DNA from: Methanobrevibacter sp.
GTDB taxonomy: Archaea > Methanobacteriota > Methanobacteria > Methanobacteriales > Methanobacteriaceae
Reading direction: 5' to 3'
Length of the DNA: 5,307 nt
Assembly: GCA_017646885.1 (NCBI GenBank)
Contig: JAGCLR010000329.1
Location: forward strand, 1 to 5,307
In this document: piece after piece, positions 1 through 4,755 of the stretch
Position numbering within the stretch: position 1 is the first letter of the stretch
Layout: every line of letters starts with the position of its first letter
Notes under the pieces: generated by a model
Database searches by the model: none
Told to the model about the DNA's origin: nothing
What the model saw: the letters and a program-made list of their open reading frames with translations, nothing else
Position numbers and translations under genes: made by a program

Positions 1-83
1 ATAAATTTTGTTATTAAAATTTAAAAAAACCAACCACATAATATGAAAAAATAAAATAAAATAAGAAAATCTAATAAAATAAT
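1..83. other. Gene-free AT-rich flank
   Basis: This stretch lies beyond the terminator of the prefoldin gene. It is almost entirely A and T apart from a short CCAACCAC patch near position 30. I see no open reading frame, no RNA-like GC-richer block and no clear promoter on either strand. The next gene downstream of prefoldin alpha lies outside the window. Confidence 0.6.
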
Positions 84-145
84 TTAAAAAATAGATTAAA
101 AAATAGATTAAAAAAAAGAAGAATAATAGATAAAAATCTATTATT
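84..145 (-). terminator. Hairpin plus repeated oligo-T terminator after pfdA
   Basis: Read on the minus strand, a perfect 10-bp stem (arms 136-145 and 122-131, 4-nt loop at 132-135) lies about 20 nt after the prefoldin stop codon. It is followed by three T-tracts. The tracts come from three tandem 12-nt units at 84-95, 96-107 and 108-119, of the form TTAAAAAATAGA on the plus strand, with one substitution in the third. Archaeal RNA polymerase terminates mainly on oligo-T in the non-template strand, so the tracts alone could suffice. The hairpin makes the end of the transcription unit more convincing. Confidence 0.75.
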
Positions 146-166
146 TTAAATGAAAAAAGTCACTAA

Positions 167-595
167 TTACATCATTCCTTGAGCTTGAAGCTTTTGCATT
201 AATTGTTCAGCTTGAGGAGAAAGCTGAGCTACAATATTAGTGATTTGCTGTAAATCTGCAAATAACTTGTCTAATGTGTTTTCAAGCTCTTGTTTCTGTT
301 CAGCAGCAGTTACTTTTGCTTCTTCAAAAGTTTTGGATACTGCTACACCAGAACCGAGGCTCATAATAACTTTATCTTCATTTTTAATCTCTGCATTAAT
401 GAAGGAGCCAGCACCGAGAGGTACTAAAGTCTCAACGGTGTCTTTACCACTTATATCATCTAATGTAGATTCTAAAATTTTAATTTCAGCGAGAGAAGTT
501 TGAACTGCATCAATTTGAGTTTGGTATAACTCAGATTGGGATTTGTAAACTTCAAGTTGAGCTAAAATTTGTTGTAATTTTTGCTGGTCTTCCAT
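167..595 (-). CDS. pfdA: Prefoldin subunit alpha
   Basis: A 142-aa protein, the usual size for archaeal prefoldin alpha. Prefoldin is a cytosolic hexamer of two alpha and four beta subunits that captures unfolded nascent chains with its coiled-coil tentacles and passes them to the thermosome. The sequence shows the expected layout: an N-terminal coiled-coil helix (about residues 1-48, rich in Gln, Leu and Glu), a central beta-hairpin region (about 52-88) with LVPLGAGSFINAEI and a second strand pair ending GSGVAVSKT, then a C-terminal coiled-coil helix (about 89-138). Two beta hairpins rather than one indicate the alpha subunit and not beta. The ATG at 595 is preceded by AAGGTG, a good match to the archaeal Shine-Dalgarno. 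It follows eL20 by 29 nt and appears to be the last gene of the unit. The eL20-prefoldin alpha pairing is common in euryarchaea. Confidence 0.95.
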   Translation of the reverse strand: MEDQQKLQQILAQLEVYKSQSELYQTQIDAVQTSLAEIKILESTLDDISGKDTVETLVPLGAGSFINAEIKNEDKVIMSLGSGVAVSKTFEEAKVTAAEQKQELENTLDKLFADLQQITNIVAQLSPQAEQLMQKLQAQGMM

Positions 596-624
596 TTTAA
601 CACCTTAAGATTATGATTAATCCT

Positions 625-849
625 CTAGAGAATTGCTTTAACTACAGGATCTTCTACTTCATCCTCAGAAATTTCTTCAATAGAGTCAACTTTAATTTGA
701 CTTCTTTTTATTCTATGTTTACTTCCAAAAATGGAATAAAGTTTTTCATAAATGTCTTCTTCATTGATAGCTCTGAATTCTTTAGTGAAAACTTGGGTTT
801 CACTGCCCATTACAAAACTACCTTTAATTCTATAAATTTTTGTTAACAT
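625..849 (-). CDS. rpl18a: Large ribosomal subunit protein eL20 (L20a, LX)
   Basis: A 74-aa protein matching the short archaeal form of the eukaryotic L18a family, a 50S subunit protein that contacts 23S rRNA. Recognisable features are the N-terminal strand with KIYRIKGSFVMG, a helix around residues 30-41 (NEEDIYEKLYSIFG), and the diagnostic GSKHRIKRSQI at about 42-52, followed by the acidic tail SIEEISEDEVEDP. The length is typical of archaeal LX. The ATG at 849 has the strong ribosome binding site AGGAAGGG just upstream. The 103-nt gap from aIF6 holds an AT-rich box near 889-897 that could be a TATA element giving a very short leader, but the match is weak. Co-transcription with aIF6 is equally plausible. 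Confidence 0.93.
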   Translation of the reverse strand: MLTKIYRIKGSFVMGSETQVFTKEFRAINEEDIYEKLYSIFGSKHRIKRSQIKVDSIEEISEDEVEDPVVKAIL

Positions 850-952
850 AAGAATCCCTTCCTAATAATACTATAATTAATCATCTGACATATAATTGAA
901 TATTAAATGAAAATAATCAATTAACACAACATATCCTTAAACTATGATGAAA

Positions 953-1630
953 TTAAAAATCACCGAAATCCAAAAAGCCTAAAGCTTCTTCGATTCTAGC
1001 CATTTCAGGACCAGTGGTATGTTCTCCAACCATAACTCCATTAGAGTTAGCGATACCACATGCACCTACAAGAGGCATACCTTTGCATACGGTTCCAATA
1101 TTTCCTTCAACCTTAAAGAACTCTTCAACATGATCAAGTTCATTGGATAAGGTATCTCTATGCAAGAGAGCACCTTTATTGGTAACTATACTTGCTGAAC
1201 CGACAATTTTGGAATCAGCGAATTGGTATATTTCTACAGGAACCTTTAAGGTATCCTCAATGACTTTGATAGTTTCTTCCTTAATGTTTGGACCTGCCAT
1301 AGCACCATAATCGTTTACTGCAAGGATATTTCCCACTGCAGTATATTTTCCAGGAAGTCTTGCAACATTAAGCCCTGCATCCTCTAAAAGTTCTATTTCT
1401 CTATCAGTTGCATGTGGAGAAACAACAAAACCATTAGAATTTCCAGTAGCGAGAACTCCATTCAAATTGCATCCTGCAATGGAAGTTCTAATCAAATCGA
1501 CTTCAAGTGCCTCTTTCATCACAGGTTCCATTTCAGTAGGAAGATTAAAAGGAACAATAGCTACTTCATCATTAACGGATATGTAAACTCCTAAATTAGG
1601 ATTTCCAGTTAAATTTATTCTTTTAAGCAT
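953..1630 (-). CDS. eif6: Translation initiation factor 6 (aIF6), ribosome anti-association factor
   Basis: A 225-aa protein of full family length. aIF6 binds the 50S subunit near uL14 and prevents premature joining to 30S; its eukaryotic counterpart also acts in late 60S maturation. The protein has the five-fold pseudosymmetric pentein architecture, and five related blocks are visible: GNPNLGVYISVND at about 9-21, TGNSNGFVV at 62-70, NILAVNDYGAMAG at 101-113, GSASIVTNKGALLH at 144-157 and GACGIANSNGVMVG at 189-202. Each has the recurring Asn-X-X-Gly turn before a hydrophobic strand. The ATG at 1630 is preceded by AAGGA about 8 nt away. It lies 69 nt after eL31 and 103 nt before eL20, a eL39-eL31-aIF6-eL20 order widely conserved in euryarchaea. 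No truncation or missing block is seen. Confidence 0.97.
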   Translation of the reverse strand: MLKRINLTGNPNLGVYISVNDEVAIVPFNLPTEMEPVMKEALEVDLIRTSIAGCNLNGVLATGNSNGFVVSPHATDREIELLEDAGLNVARLPGKYTAVGNILAVNDYGAMAGPNIKEETIKVIEDTLKVPVEIYQFADSKIVGSASIVTNKGALLHRDTLSNELDHVEEFFKVEGNIGTVCKGMPLVGACGIANSNGVMVGEHTTGPEMARIEEALGFLDFGDF

Positions 1631-1699
1631 ATTTTATTCCTTATATAAATTTTAATTTTTAATAGATTGAAAAGATGATTAAATATAGTCATAGCAAAA

Positions 1700-1960
1700 T
1701 TAGTTTTCTGCTAAAGTTGCTTTAACAACACCTTCTTCATCTTTTACAGCGTTTACTTTTACTTTAGATGGAATTTTTTGAATTCCTCTTTCCCAAATAA
1801 ATTCATTAATAGAAGCATCAAGTTTAACTTCTTCCGCTTTCATATGTTTCATTAAAAAGTTTTGAACTTCTCTGATAGCTCTAGGAGCTCTGATGGTTCT
1901 TTTAACGTTTTTAACTTTTCTAAGTGGAATAACATAAGTTCTTTCTAATTCTTCTGCCAT
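1700..1960 (-). CDS. rpl31e: Large ribosomal subunit protein eL31
   Basis: An 86-aa 50S protein that in other ribosomes sits near the polypeptide exit tunnel. It has the family signatures: RTYVIPLRK at about 8-16, the basic stretch [20 protein letters not shown], then [18 protein letters not shown]. An in-frame GTG at 1967-1969 would add three residues, but that GTG is part of the GGGGTG Shine-Dalgarno, so I choose the ATG at 1960, which also gives the family's normal N-terminus. The preceding gene eL39 ends only 11 nt upstream, and the last G of its TAG stop is the first G of this ribosome binding site, so the two are very likely translationally coupled. Confidence 0.96.
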   Translation of the reverse strand: MAEELERTYVIPLRKVKNVKRTIRAPRAIREVQNFLMKHMKAEEVKLDASINEFIWERGIQKIPSKVKVNAVKDEEGVVKATLAEN

Positions 1961-1971
1961 ATTAAACACCC

Positions 1972-2127
1972 CTATATTTTAAGATCATTTCTTCTCCAAT
2001 GTCTAGGTTTTGGTCTGTATCTTAATTTACGTTGAGTTTTAGAATAAGCCCAAATAGGGATTCTTCTGTTTTGTTTATTAGCTTTAGCCATTCTTAATTT
2101 TTTAGCTAATGGTTTATTTCTACTCAT
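1972..2127 (-). CDS. rpl39e: Large ribosomal subunit protein eL39
   Basis: A 51-aa, very basic protein, exactly the usual length of archaeal eL39, a small 50S protein that lines the nascent-chain exit tunnel. The translation starts [20 protein letters not shown] and continues with [11 protein letters not shown], then [16 protein letters not shown]. The NRRIPIW and the terminal PRHWRR are diagnostic for the family. The start is the ATG at 2127, preceded by GGTG 5 nt away. The 90-nt gap upstream, towards the PP-loop gene, is AT-rich and could hold a promoter, though no TATA box there stands out. The stop codon merges with the ribosome binding site of eL31. The gene is short enough to be missed by length-filtered gene calling. 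Confidence 0.96.
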   Translation of the reverse strand: MSRNKPLAKKLRMAKANKQNRRIPIWAYSKTQRKLRYRPKPRHWRRNDLKI

Positions 2128-2217
2128 TTTTTCACCGCGAATAATAAATTTGATATTTTGAAAAATAATTTAATTAATCTTTAACTATTAATGATAACAA
2201 CTTAAATCCTGTTTGAT

Positions 2218-2802
2218 TCACTTCTTTAGTCCAATAACATTAGTTTGATAATGTTCTGGGAAAATATCTGAGGAATTTCCTCCTTTCTTATCAATCAAAC
2301 AACGGATTTCAACCTCATAATCTGAACTGGTATCCTTATTGCTCTTTTCATGCTTCAATTCAAAAAGCTTATCCACAAGATATTTGATGGTCTTGTAGCC
2401 GAAACTATCAAGATTCATATATTGAATATCTTTCCTGTCTTCCAAGCTCCTGATTTGATTTCTGTTGAGCTTAGGAGTCTTGTCATCCCTTCTTGTGCCA
2501 TCGGCAACAAGTTCGTAATGATTTGCAACTTCCTCAACAACAGCTTCGTGAAGATACTTTATTCCATCATTAGGAAATCCATCTTCCATAATCATATCAA
2601 CAGCTTTTTCCAGAATGGAAATGTCCAAATCTAAAACCTTATGCTTTAAACCAATGGACTCTGCAGATTTTCGAGCTGGATGAAATGAATCATAAACGCC
2701 GAAGTTAGCAGTAACAAGTTCAACATCAAAACCTAATTGGTCAAGGATAATTCCCATCAATGAACTGTCTTTGCCACCGCTATAAAGAACACAAGCTTTC
2801 AT
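2218..2802 (-). CDS. PP-loop ATP-pyrophosphatase-type protein, substrate unknown
   Basis: A 194-aa cytosolic protein with the PP-loop SGGKDSS at residues 8-14, right after an N-terminal beta strand (MKACVLY). This signature marks the N-type ATP pyrophosphatase/adenylating superfamily, which includes asparagine synthetase, GMP synthetase, and the tRNA modification enzymes ThiI, TilS and TtcA. A second conserved-looking block, VADGTRRDDKTPKLNRNQ at about 99-116, is placed where such enzymes contact nucleotide or substrate. The C-terminus (EIRCLIDKKGG, then HYQTNVIG) looks like a small appended domain. I see no Cys-X2-Cys iron-sulfur or zinc motif, no glutaminase domain and no THUMP domain, so it is not a standard GuaA, ThiI or TtcA. 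Methanogen homologues carry names such as 'alpha hydrolase' or DUF7411, from memory. It starts 20 nt after PDCD5, within the ribosomal operon. RNA modification is a guess from context. Confidence 0.8.
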   Translation of the reverse strand: MKACVLYSGGKDSSLMGIILDQLGFDVELVTANFGVYDSFHPARKSAESIGLKHKVLDLDISILEKAVDMIMEDGFPNDGIKYLHEAVVEEVANHYELVADGTRRDDKTPKLNRNQIRSLEDRKDIQYMNLDSFGYKTIKYLVDKLFELKHEKSNKDTSSDYEVEIRCLIDKKGGNSSDIFPEHYQTNVIGLKK

Positions 2803-2822
2803 TTTACCAAATCACTATCCAA

Positions 2823-3188
2823 TTACCTTCTTGTAATGTGGATTTCTCTTTTTTGACCCATGAGATTTCTAAGTAAAACTTTAAGCTGTTCATCAGTTAC
2901 TTTTCCTCTAAGAGAACCTGCTTGAGCTGATTGGAGCAATTGAATCTCAATATTTTGAACGAGTTCTGGCTTGGTTAATCTAAGATTATCCAATCTTCCA
3001 CGAGCTTCAGGAGTCAAAATTTGTTTCATAGCTTGCTTTAACTGAGCTTCCATTTCAGCTTGCTGTTGTTGAGCAGCTTGCTGTTGTGCCAATTGTTGTT
3101 GAGCTAATTGCTGTGGGTCAGCGTTCATAGCTGCTTGTTGTTGTAATTCAGCCATACGTCTTTTGCGTATTTCATCAAGTTCACTCAT
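2823..3188 (-). CDS. PDCD5-family DNA-binding protein
   Basis: A 121-aa protein homologous to eukaryotic programmed-cell-death protein 5 and, from memory, to M. thermautotrophicus MTH1615, a small helical-bundle protein often annotated as DNA-binding. The conserved core is unmistakable: ILTPEARGRLDNLRLTKPEL at about 57-76, VQNIEIQLLQSAQAGSL at 77-93, and a C-terminal helix with VTDEQLKVLLRNLMGQKREI. The N-terminal helix region is Gln-rich: 12 of 18 residues at 26-43 are Gln and the rest are Ala or Leu. The ATG at 3188 has a G-rich element (GGGG) about 9 nt upstream. Its position between eS19 and the PP-loop gene suggests a role linked to translation or nascent-chain handling, rather than apoptosis; eukaryotic PDCD5 is known to bind the CCT chaperonin. 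The archaeal function is unsettled. Confidence 0.93.
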   Translation of the reverse strand: MSELDEIRKRRMAELQQQAAMNADPQQLAQQQLAQQQAAQQQQAEMEAQLKQAMKQILTPEARGRLDNLRLTKPELVQNIEIQLLQSAQAGSLRGKVTDEQLKVLLRNLMGQKREIHITRR

Positions 3189-3281
3189 AATAAAAACCCC
3201 ATTAATTTAAATTATTTTCATTGAATCAATCATTTAATAATCCTTAAAAATATTCCAATGATCAATTCTAATTAATTCTAC

Positions 3282-3722
3282 CTAATATTTTGAAAGTTCT
3301 GGAATATCTTTAATTAATTCAGCAGAAGTATTATCTAAGAAAGATCTACCTTCTGGAGTAATAATTCTTCCAGCATCGACTTTTTCTACGTAACCTGCAT
3401 CTTCTAATTGATGTAAAGCTACTCTTACAATAGAGCCACTACCTTTTCTGAATTTTTCAGGGTTAACTCCTCTGTCTTTTTTACCACCGTAGAAGGTTCT
3501 TAAACTTCTTACTCCAACTGGTCCATCAATATAAACTCTTCTTAAGATAGAAGCGCATCTTACATACCACCAGTCGATGTTTTCTGGTTTTCTTTCTTTG
3601 TGAACACCAGTTTTAACAAGTTTTGTCCATTCAGGGGCAACAATTTTATCATTATTATCTCTAAATTCATCTGCAACAGTATTAATTAATAACTCTGCAG
3701 GAACATCAAATACAGTTGTCAT
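3282..3722 (-). CDS. rps19e: Small ribosomal subunit protein eS19
   Basis: A 146-aa 30S protein, normal length for archaeal eS19. Its eukaryotic counterpart is needed for late maturation of the small-subunit rRNA and is mutated in Diamond-Blackfan anaemia. Family signatures are clear: FDVPAELLI at about 5-13, APEWTKLVKTGVHKE at 29-43, WWYVRCASILRRVYI at 51-65, GPVGVRSLRTFYGG at 67-80, RKGSGSIVRVALHQLEDAG at 92-110 and GRIITPEGRSFLD at 118-130. The ATG at 3722 is preceded by GGAGA about 9 nt upstream. Gaps to its neighbours are 81 nt (YhbY-like side) and 93 nt (PDCD5 side), with no promoter or terminator that stands out, so it is probably transcribed with them. Confidence 0.97.
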   Translation of the reverse strand: MTTVFDVPAELLINTVADEFRDNNDKIVAPEWTKLVKTGVHKERKPENIDWWYVRCASILRRVYIDGPVGVRSLRTFYGGKKDRGVNPEKFRKGSGSIVRVALHQLEDAGYVEKVDAGRIITPEGRSFLDNTSAELIKDIPELSKY

Positions 3723-3803
3723 ATAATTTTCTCCAATTAATATGTTTCTAATCCAATCTTCTTACTCACCTAAGACTGGTGTCTGTAACTCTAAGTGAAT
3801 AAT

Positions 3804-4070
3804 CTAATTAGATTGTTTTTTATAAATAACAGCAACATTTCCTCTAACGTCAATAAGTTGGGATTTAGTGCCTTCAACAATGTTGCTTATTAAATCATCT
3901 TTATTTCTTGCTACATTTTTAGCAAATCGTAATTTAATAATAGGATTGGATTTTAACTGACGTTTAATCTCTTCAATAACATTGTCATTAACACCAGCTT
4001 TTCCAATATTTATTGTCATAGCGGAACGAGCTTCATTCATAATCTCTTTTTTTGAAAGTGTAAGAGTCAA
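3804..4070 (-). CDS. CRM-domain (YhbY-type) RNA-binding protein
   Basis: An 88-aa single-domain protein of the CRM family, which in bacteria (YhbY) associates with pre-50S particles and in plants supports group II intron splicing. The fold signature is seen as LSKKEIMNEAR at the start, NIGKAGVND with the GKxG loop at 23-26, the helix VIEEIKRQLK, the strand LIKLRF-like PIIKLRFAK, and the terminal VRGNVAVIYKK. I choose a TTG start at 4070: the domain begins at residue 4, so the first ATG (position 4040) would delete its first strand/helix, and a strong GGAG lies 8 nt before the TTG. The gene overlaps the 3' end of rnp4 by 38 nt in another frame, so its ribosome binding site lies inside rnp4. 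The RNA target in archaea is not known to me. Confidence 0.9.
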   Translation of the reverse strand: MTLTLSKKEIMNEARSAMTINIGKAGVNDNVIEEIKRQLKSNPIIKLRFAKNVARNKDDLISNIVEGTKSQLIDVRGNVAVIYKKQSN

Positions 4071-4404
4071 TTTTAGCTCTCCTTTTTAACTTTTTTTCCC
4101 TGATGTAAGGAATTTTCATGATATGGCCACACTCGCCACAATAAATATTAATTTCATTATTAATTAGCCGGACAGCGCAGTTGTGACCGGGAACTAAAAA
4201 CTTGTAACAATTTTTACAGTATCTTCGTCCCCACGCTTGAGGAATTTTTGTATTGTACTTCTTTGAAATCTTTCGAGCAAGCTCAACATAACGATGAGAT
4301 CTTTCAGGATGCTCTTTATATTCCTTTTCTGCACGATTAAAAAGAATATCCATCCTTTCTTGAGCTATCTCAATCATCCAATCAGGTTTTTTTCCTCTAG
4401 CCAT
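4033..4404 (-). CDS. rnp4: Ribonuclease P protein component 4 (Rpp21/Rpr2 family)
   Basis: A 123-aa subunit of the archaeal RNase P ribonucleoprotein, which removes 5' leaders from pre-tRNA; Rpp21 pairs with Rpp29 on the specificity domain of the RNA. Two N-terminal helices (about residues 9-50, with IAQERMDILFNRAEKEY) are followed by a zinc ribbon whose four ligands are Cys63 and Cys66 (RRYCKNC) and Cys89 and Cys92 (YCGECG). Basic residues such as RR at 60-61 and the C-terminal KKLKRRAK fit RNA contact. An upstream in-frame ATG at 4419 would add five residues, but the GAGGAG Shine-Dalgarno at 4415-4410 lies between the two and serves the ATG at 4404, which gives the usual MARGKKPDWM start. 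It is the first gene after the 348-bp gene-free interval and overlaps the next gene by 38 nt. Confidence 0.95.
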   Translation of the reverse strand: MARGKKPDWMIEIAQERMDILFNRAEKEYKEHPERSHRYVELARKISKKYNTKIPQAWGRRYCKNCYKFLVPGHNCAVRLINNEINIYCGECGHIMKIPYIREKKLKRRAKIDSYTFKKRDYE

Positions 4405-4452
4405 AGATACTCCTCTCATACACAGTATAATCTCTTTAAAATAACTAATTGC

Positions 4453-4462
4453 TTAAATAAAA
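4453..4462 (-). promoter_or_regulatory. Candidate proximal TATA box for the rnp4 unit
   Basis: On the minus strand the box reads TTTTATTTAA. Transcription starting about 26 nt after its centre would begin near 4431 and give a leader of roughly 27 nt that contains the GAGGAG ribosome binding site of rnp4. The spacing is ideal but the sequence is only a moderate match to the archaeal TTTATATA consensus in very AT-rich DNA. Confidence 0.35.
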
Positions 4463-4487
4463 GTAGATTTTGATGAGAAATCAGATT

Positions 4488-4512
4488 TAAAGCAATGTAA
4501 AAATAAAGCAAT
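4488..4512. repeat. Direct repeat TAAAGCAAT, two copies
   Basis: Two identical 9-mers lie at 4488-4496 and 4504-4512, 16 nt apart (roughly one and a half helical turns), and a related inverted element ATTGCTTAA sits at 4448-4456 overlapping the proximal TATA candidate. This could be an operator for the rnp4-ribosomal unit, but the AT bias makes short repeats common here. Confidence 0.3.
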
Positions 4513-4516
4513 TAAA

Positions 4517-4554
4517 TAATATTCCTAAAATATAATAGTACAAGAGGAATATTA
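4517..4554. repeat. 10-bp perfect inverted repeat in the rnp4 upstream region
   Basis: The arms TAATATTCCT (4517-4526) and AGGAATATTA (4545-4554) are exact reverse complements, separated by 18 nt. Unlike most of the surrounding DNA, each arm contains GC base pairs. If transcription starts at the distal TATA candidate the start site would fall at or near this element, so it could be an operator or a leader hairpin. Confidence 0.45.
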
Positions 4555-4574
4555 AGATAAGATATGTTTTTTAT

Positions 4575-4582
4575 TATATAAA
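4575..4582 (-). promoter_or_regulatory. Candidate distal TATA box (TTTATATA)
   Basis: The minus strand reads AACCTTTTTATATAATAA here, an exact TTTATATA with a purine-containing GAAAACC segment upstream where a BRE would sit. The predicted start near 4552 would leave a leader of about 148 nt before rnp4. It is the best consensus match in the interval, placed after the terminator of the kinase gene. The surrounding AT richness reduces certainty. Confidence 0.45.
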
Positions 4583-4620
4583 AAGGTTTTCTATATTATA
4601 TTATATAATTATAAAAATAT

Positions 4621-4655
4621 ATAAAAAAAGCAAATATTGATATCGAATATCAATA
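4621..4655 (-). terminator. Hairpin plus oligo-T terminator after the AK6 kinase
   Basis: On the minus strand a perfect 9-bp stem, TATTGATAT and ATATCAATA (4647-4655 and 4635-4643) with a 3-nt loop, is followed by TTTGC and a run of seven T (4623-4629). The stem is wholly A-T, so it would be weak at growth temperature, but the T-run alone fits archaeal termination. It lies about 100 nt after the kinase stop codon and before the TATA candidates of the next unit. Confidence 0.55.
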
Positions 4656-4694
4656 CTGAATATCAAATTGAATATCAATAACGGAATATCAATA
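4645..4694. repeat. Four-copy GAATATCAA repeat array
   Basis: Copies of GAATATCAA start at 4645, 4658, 4670 and 4684, i.e. every 12-14 bp; three of them extend to GAATATCAATA. An inverted half copy at 4635-4643 forms the terminator stem with the first copy. The units are separated by different 2-4 nt spacers, so it is not a simple slippage repeat. Confidence 0.8.
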
Positions 4695-4700
4695 ATTTTT

Positions 4701-4755
4701 TTAATAGAATGATTAATAGAATGATTAATAGACTGATTAACAGACTGATTGATTA
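4701..4755. repeat. 12-nt tandem repeat abutting the kinase stop codon
   Basis: Full units are GATTAATAGAAT (4711-4722), GATTAATAGACT (4723-4734) and GATTAACAGACT (4735-4746), flanked by a partial copy at 4701-4710 and a partial one at 4747-4755 that includes the TAA stop of the kinase. Divergence grows toward the gene. It lies in the kinase 3' untranslated region and is probably a slippage-generated minisatellite. Confidence 0.85.

Larger units (their letters stand above)
4405..4752. other. 348-bp gene-free interval between the kinase and rnp4
   Basis: No convincing reading frame or GC-richer RNA gene is seen on either strand. From the kinase side it holds a 12-nt tandem repeat abutting the stop codon, an array of GAATATCAA motifs, a hairpin with oligo-T, a consensus TATA box, a 10-bp inverted repeat, paired 9-mers and a second TATA candidate. 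It is the only long non-coding stretch in the window and most likely the boundary between two transcription units. Confidence 0.7.

Noticed and set aside
240..503. Plus-strand frame opposite prefoldin alpha, and similar frames at 613-846, 1412-1594 and 2350-2634
   Set aside because: All lie antisense to genes with clear family signatures, show no recognisable domain and are explained by the codon pattern of the opposite strand.
1961..1969. eL31 start at GTG 1967-1969
   Set aside because: The GTG is part of the GGGGTG ribosome binding site of the ATG at 1960.
4405..4419. rnp4 start at the upstream ATG at 4419
   Set aside because: The Shine-Dalgarno GAGGAG lies downstream of that ATG and at correct spacing for the ATG at 4404, which also gives the typical family N-terminus.
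4405..4600. Possible small RNA or tRNA gene
   Set aside because: No GC-richer block, cloverleaf or B-box-like sequence is seen. Structured RNAs in AT-rich methanogens normally stand out from this background.
4635..4755. Short repeats considered as a CRISPR array
   Set aside because: The units are 9-12 nt with 2-4 nt or no spacers, far too short for CRISPR repeats and spacers, and no cas gene is present.
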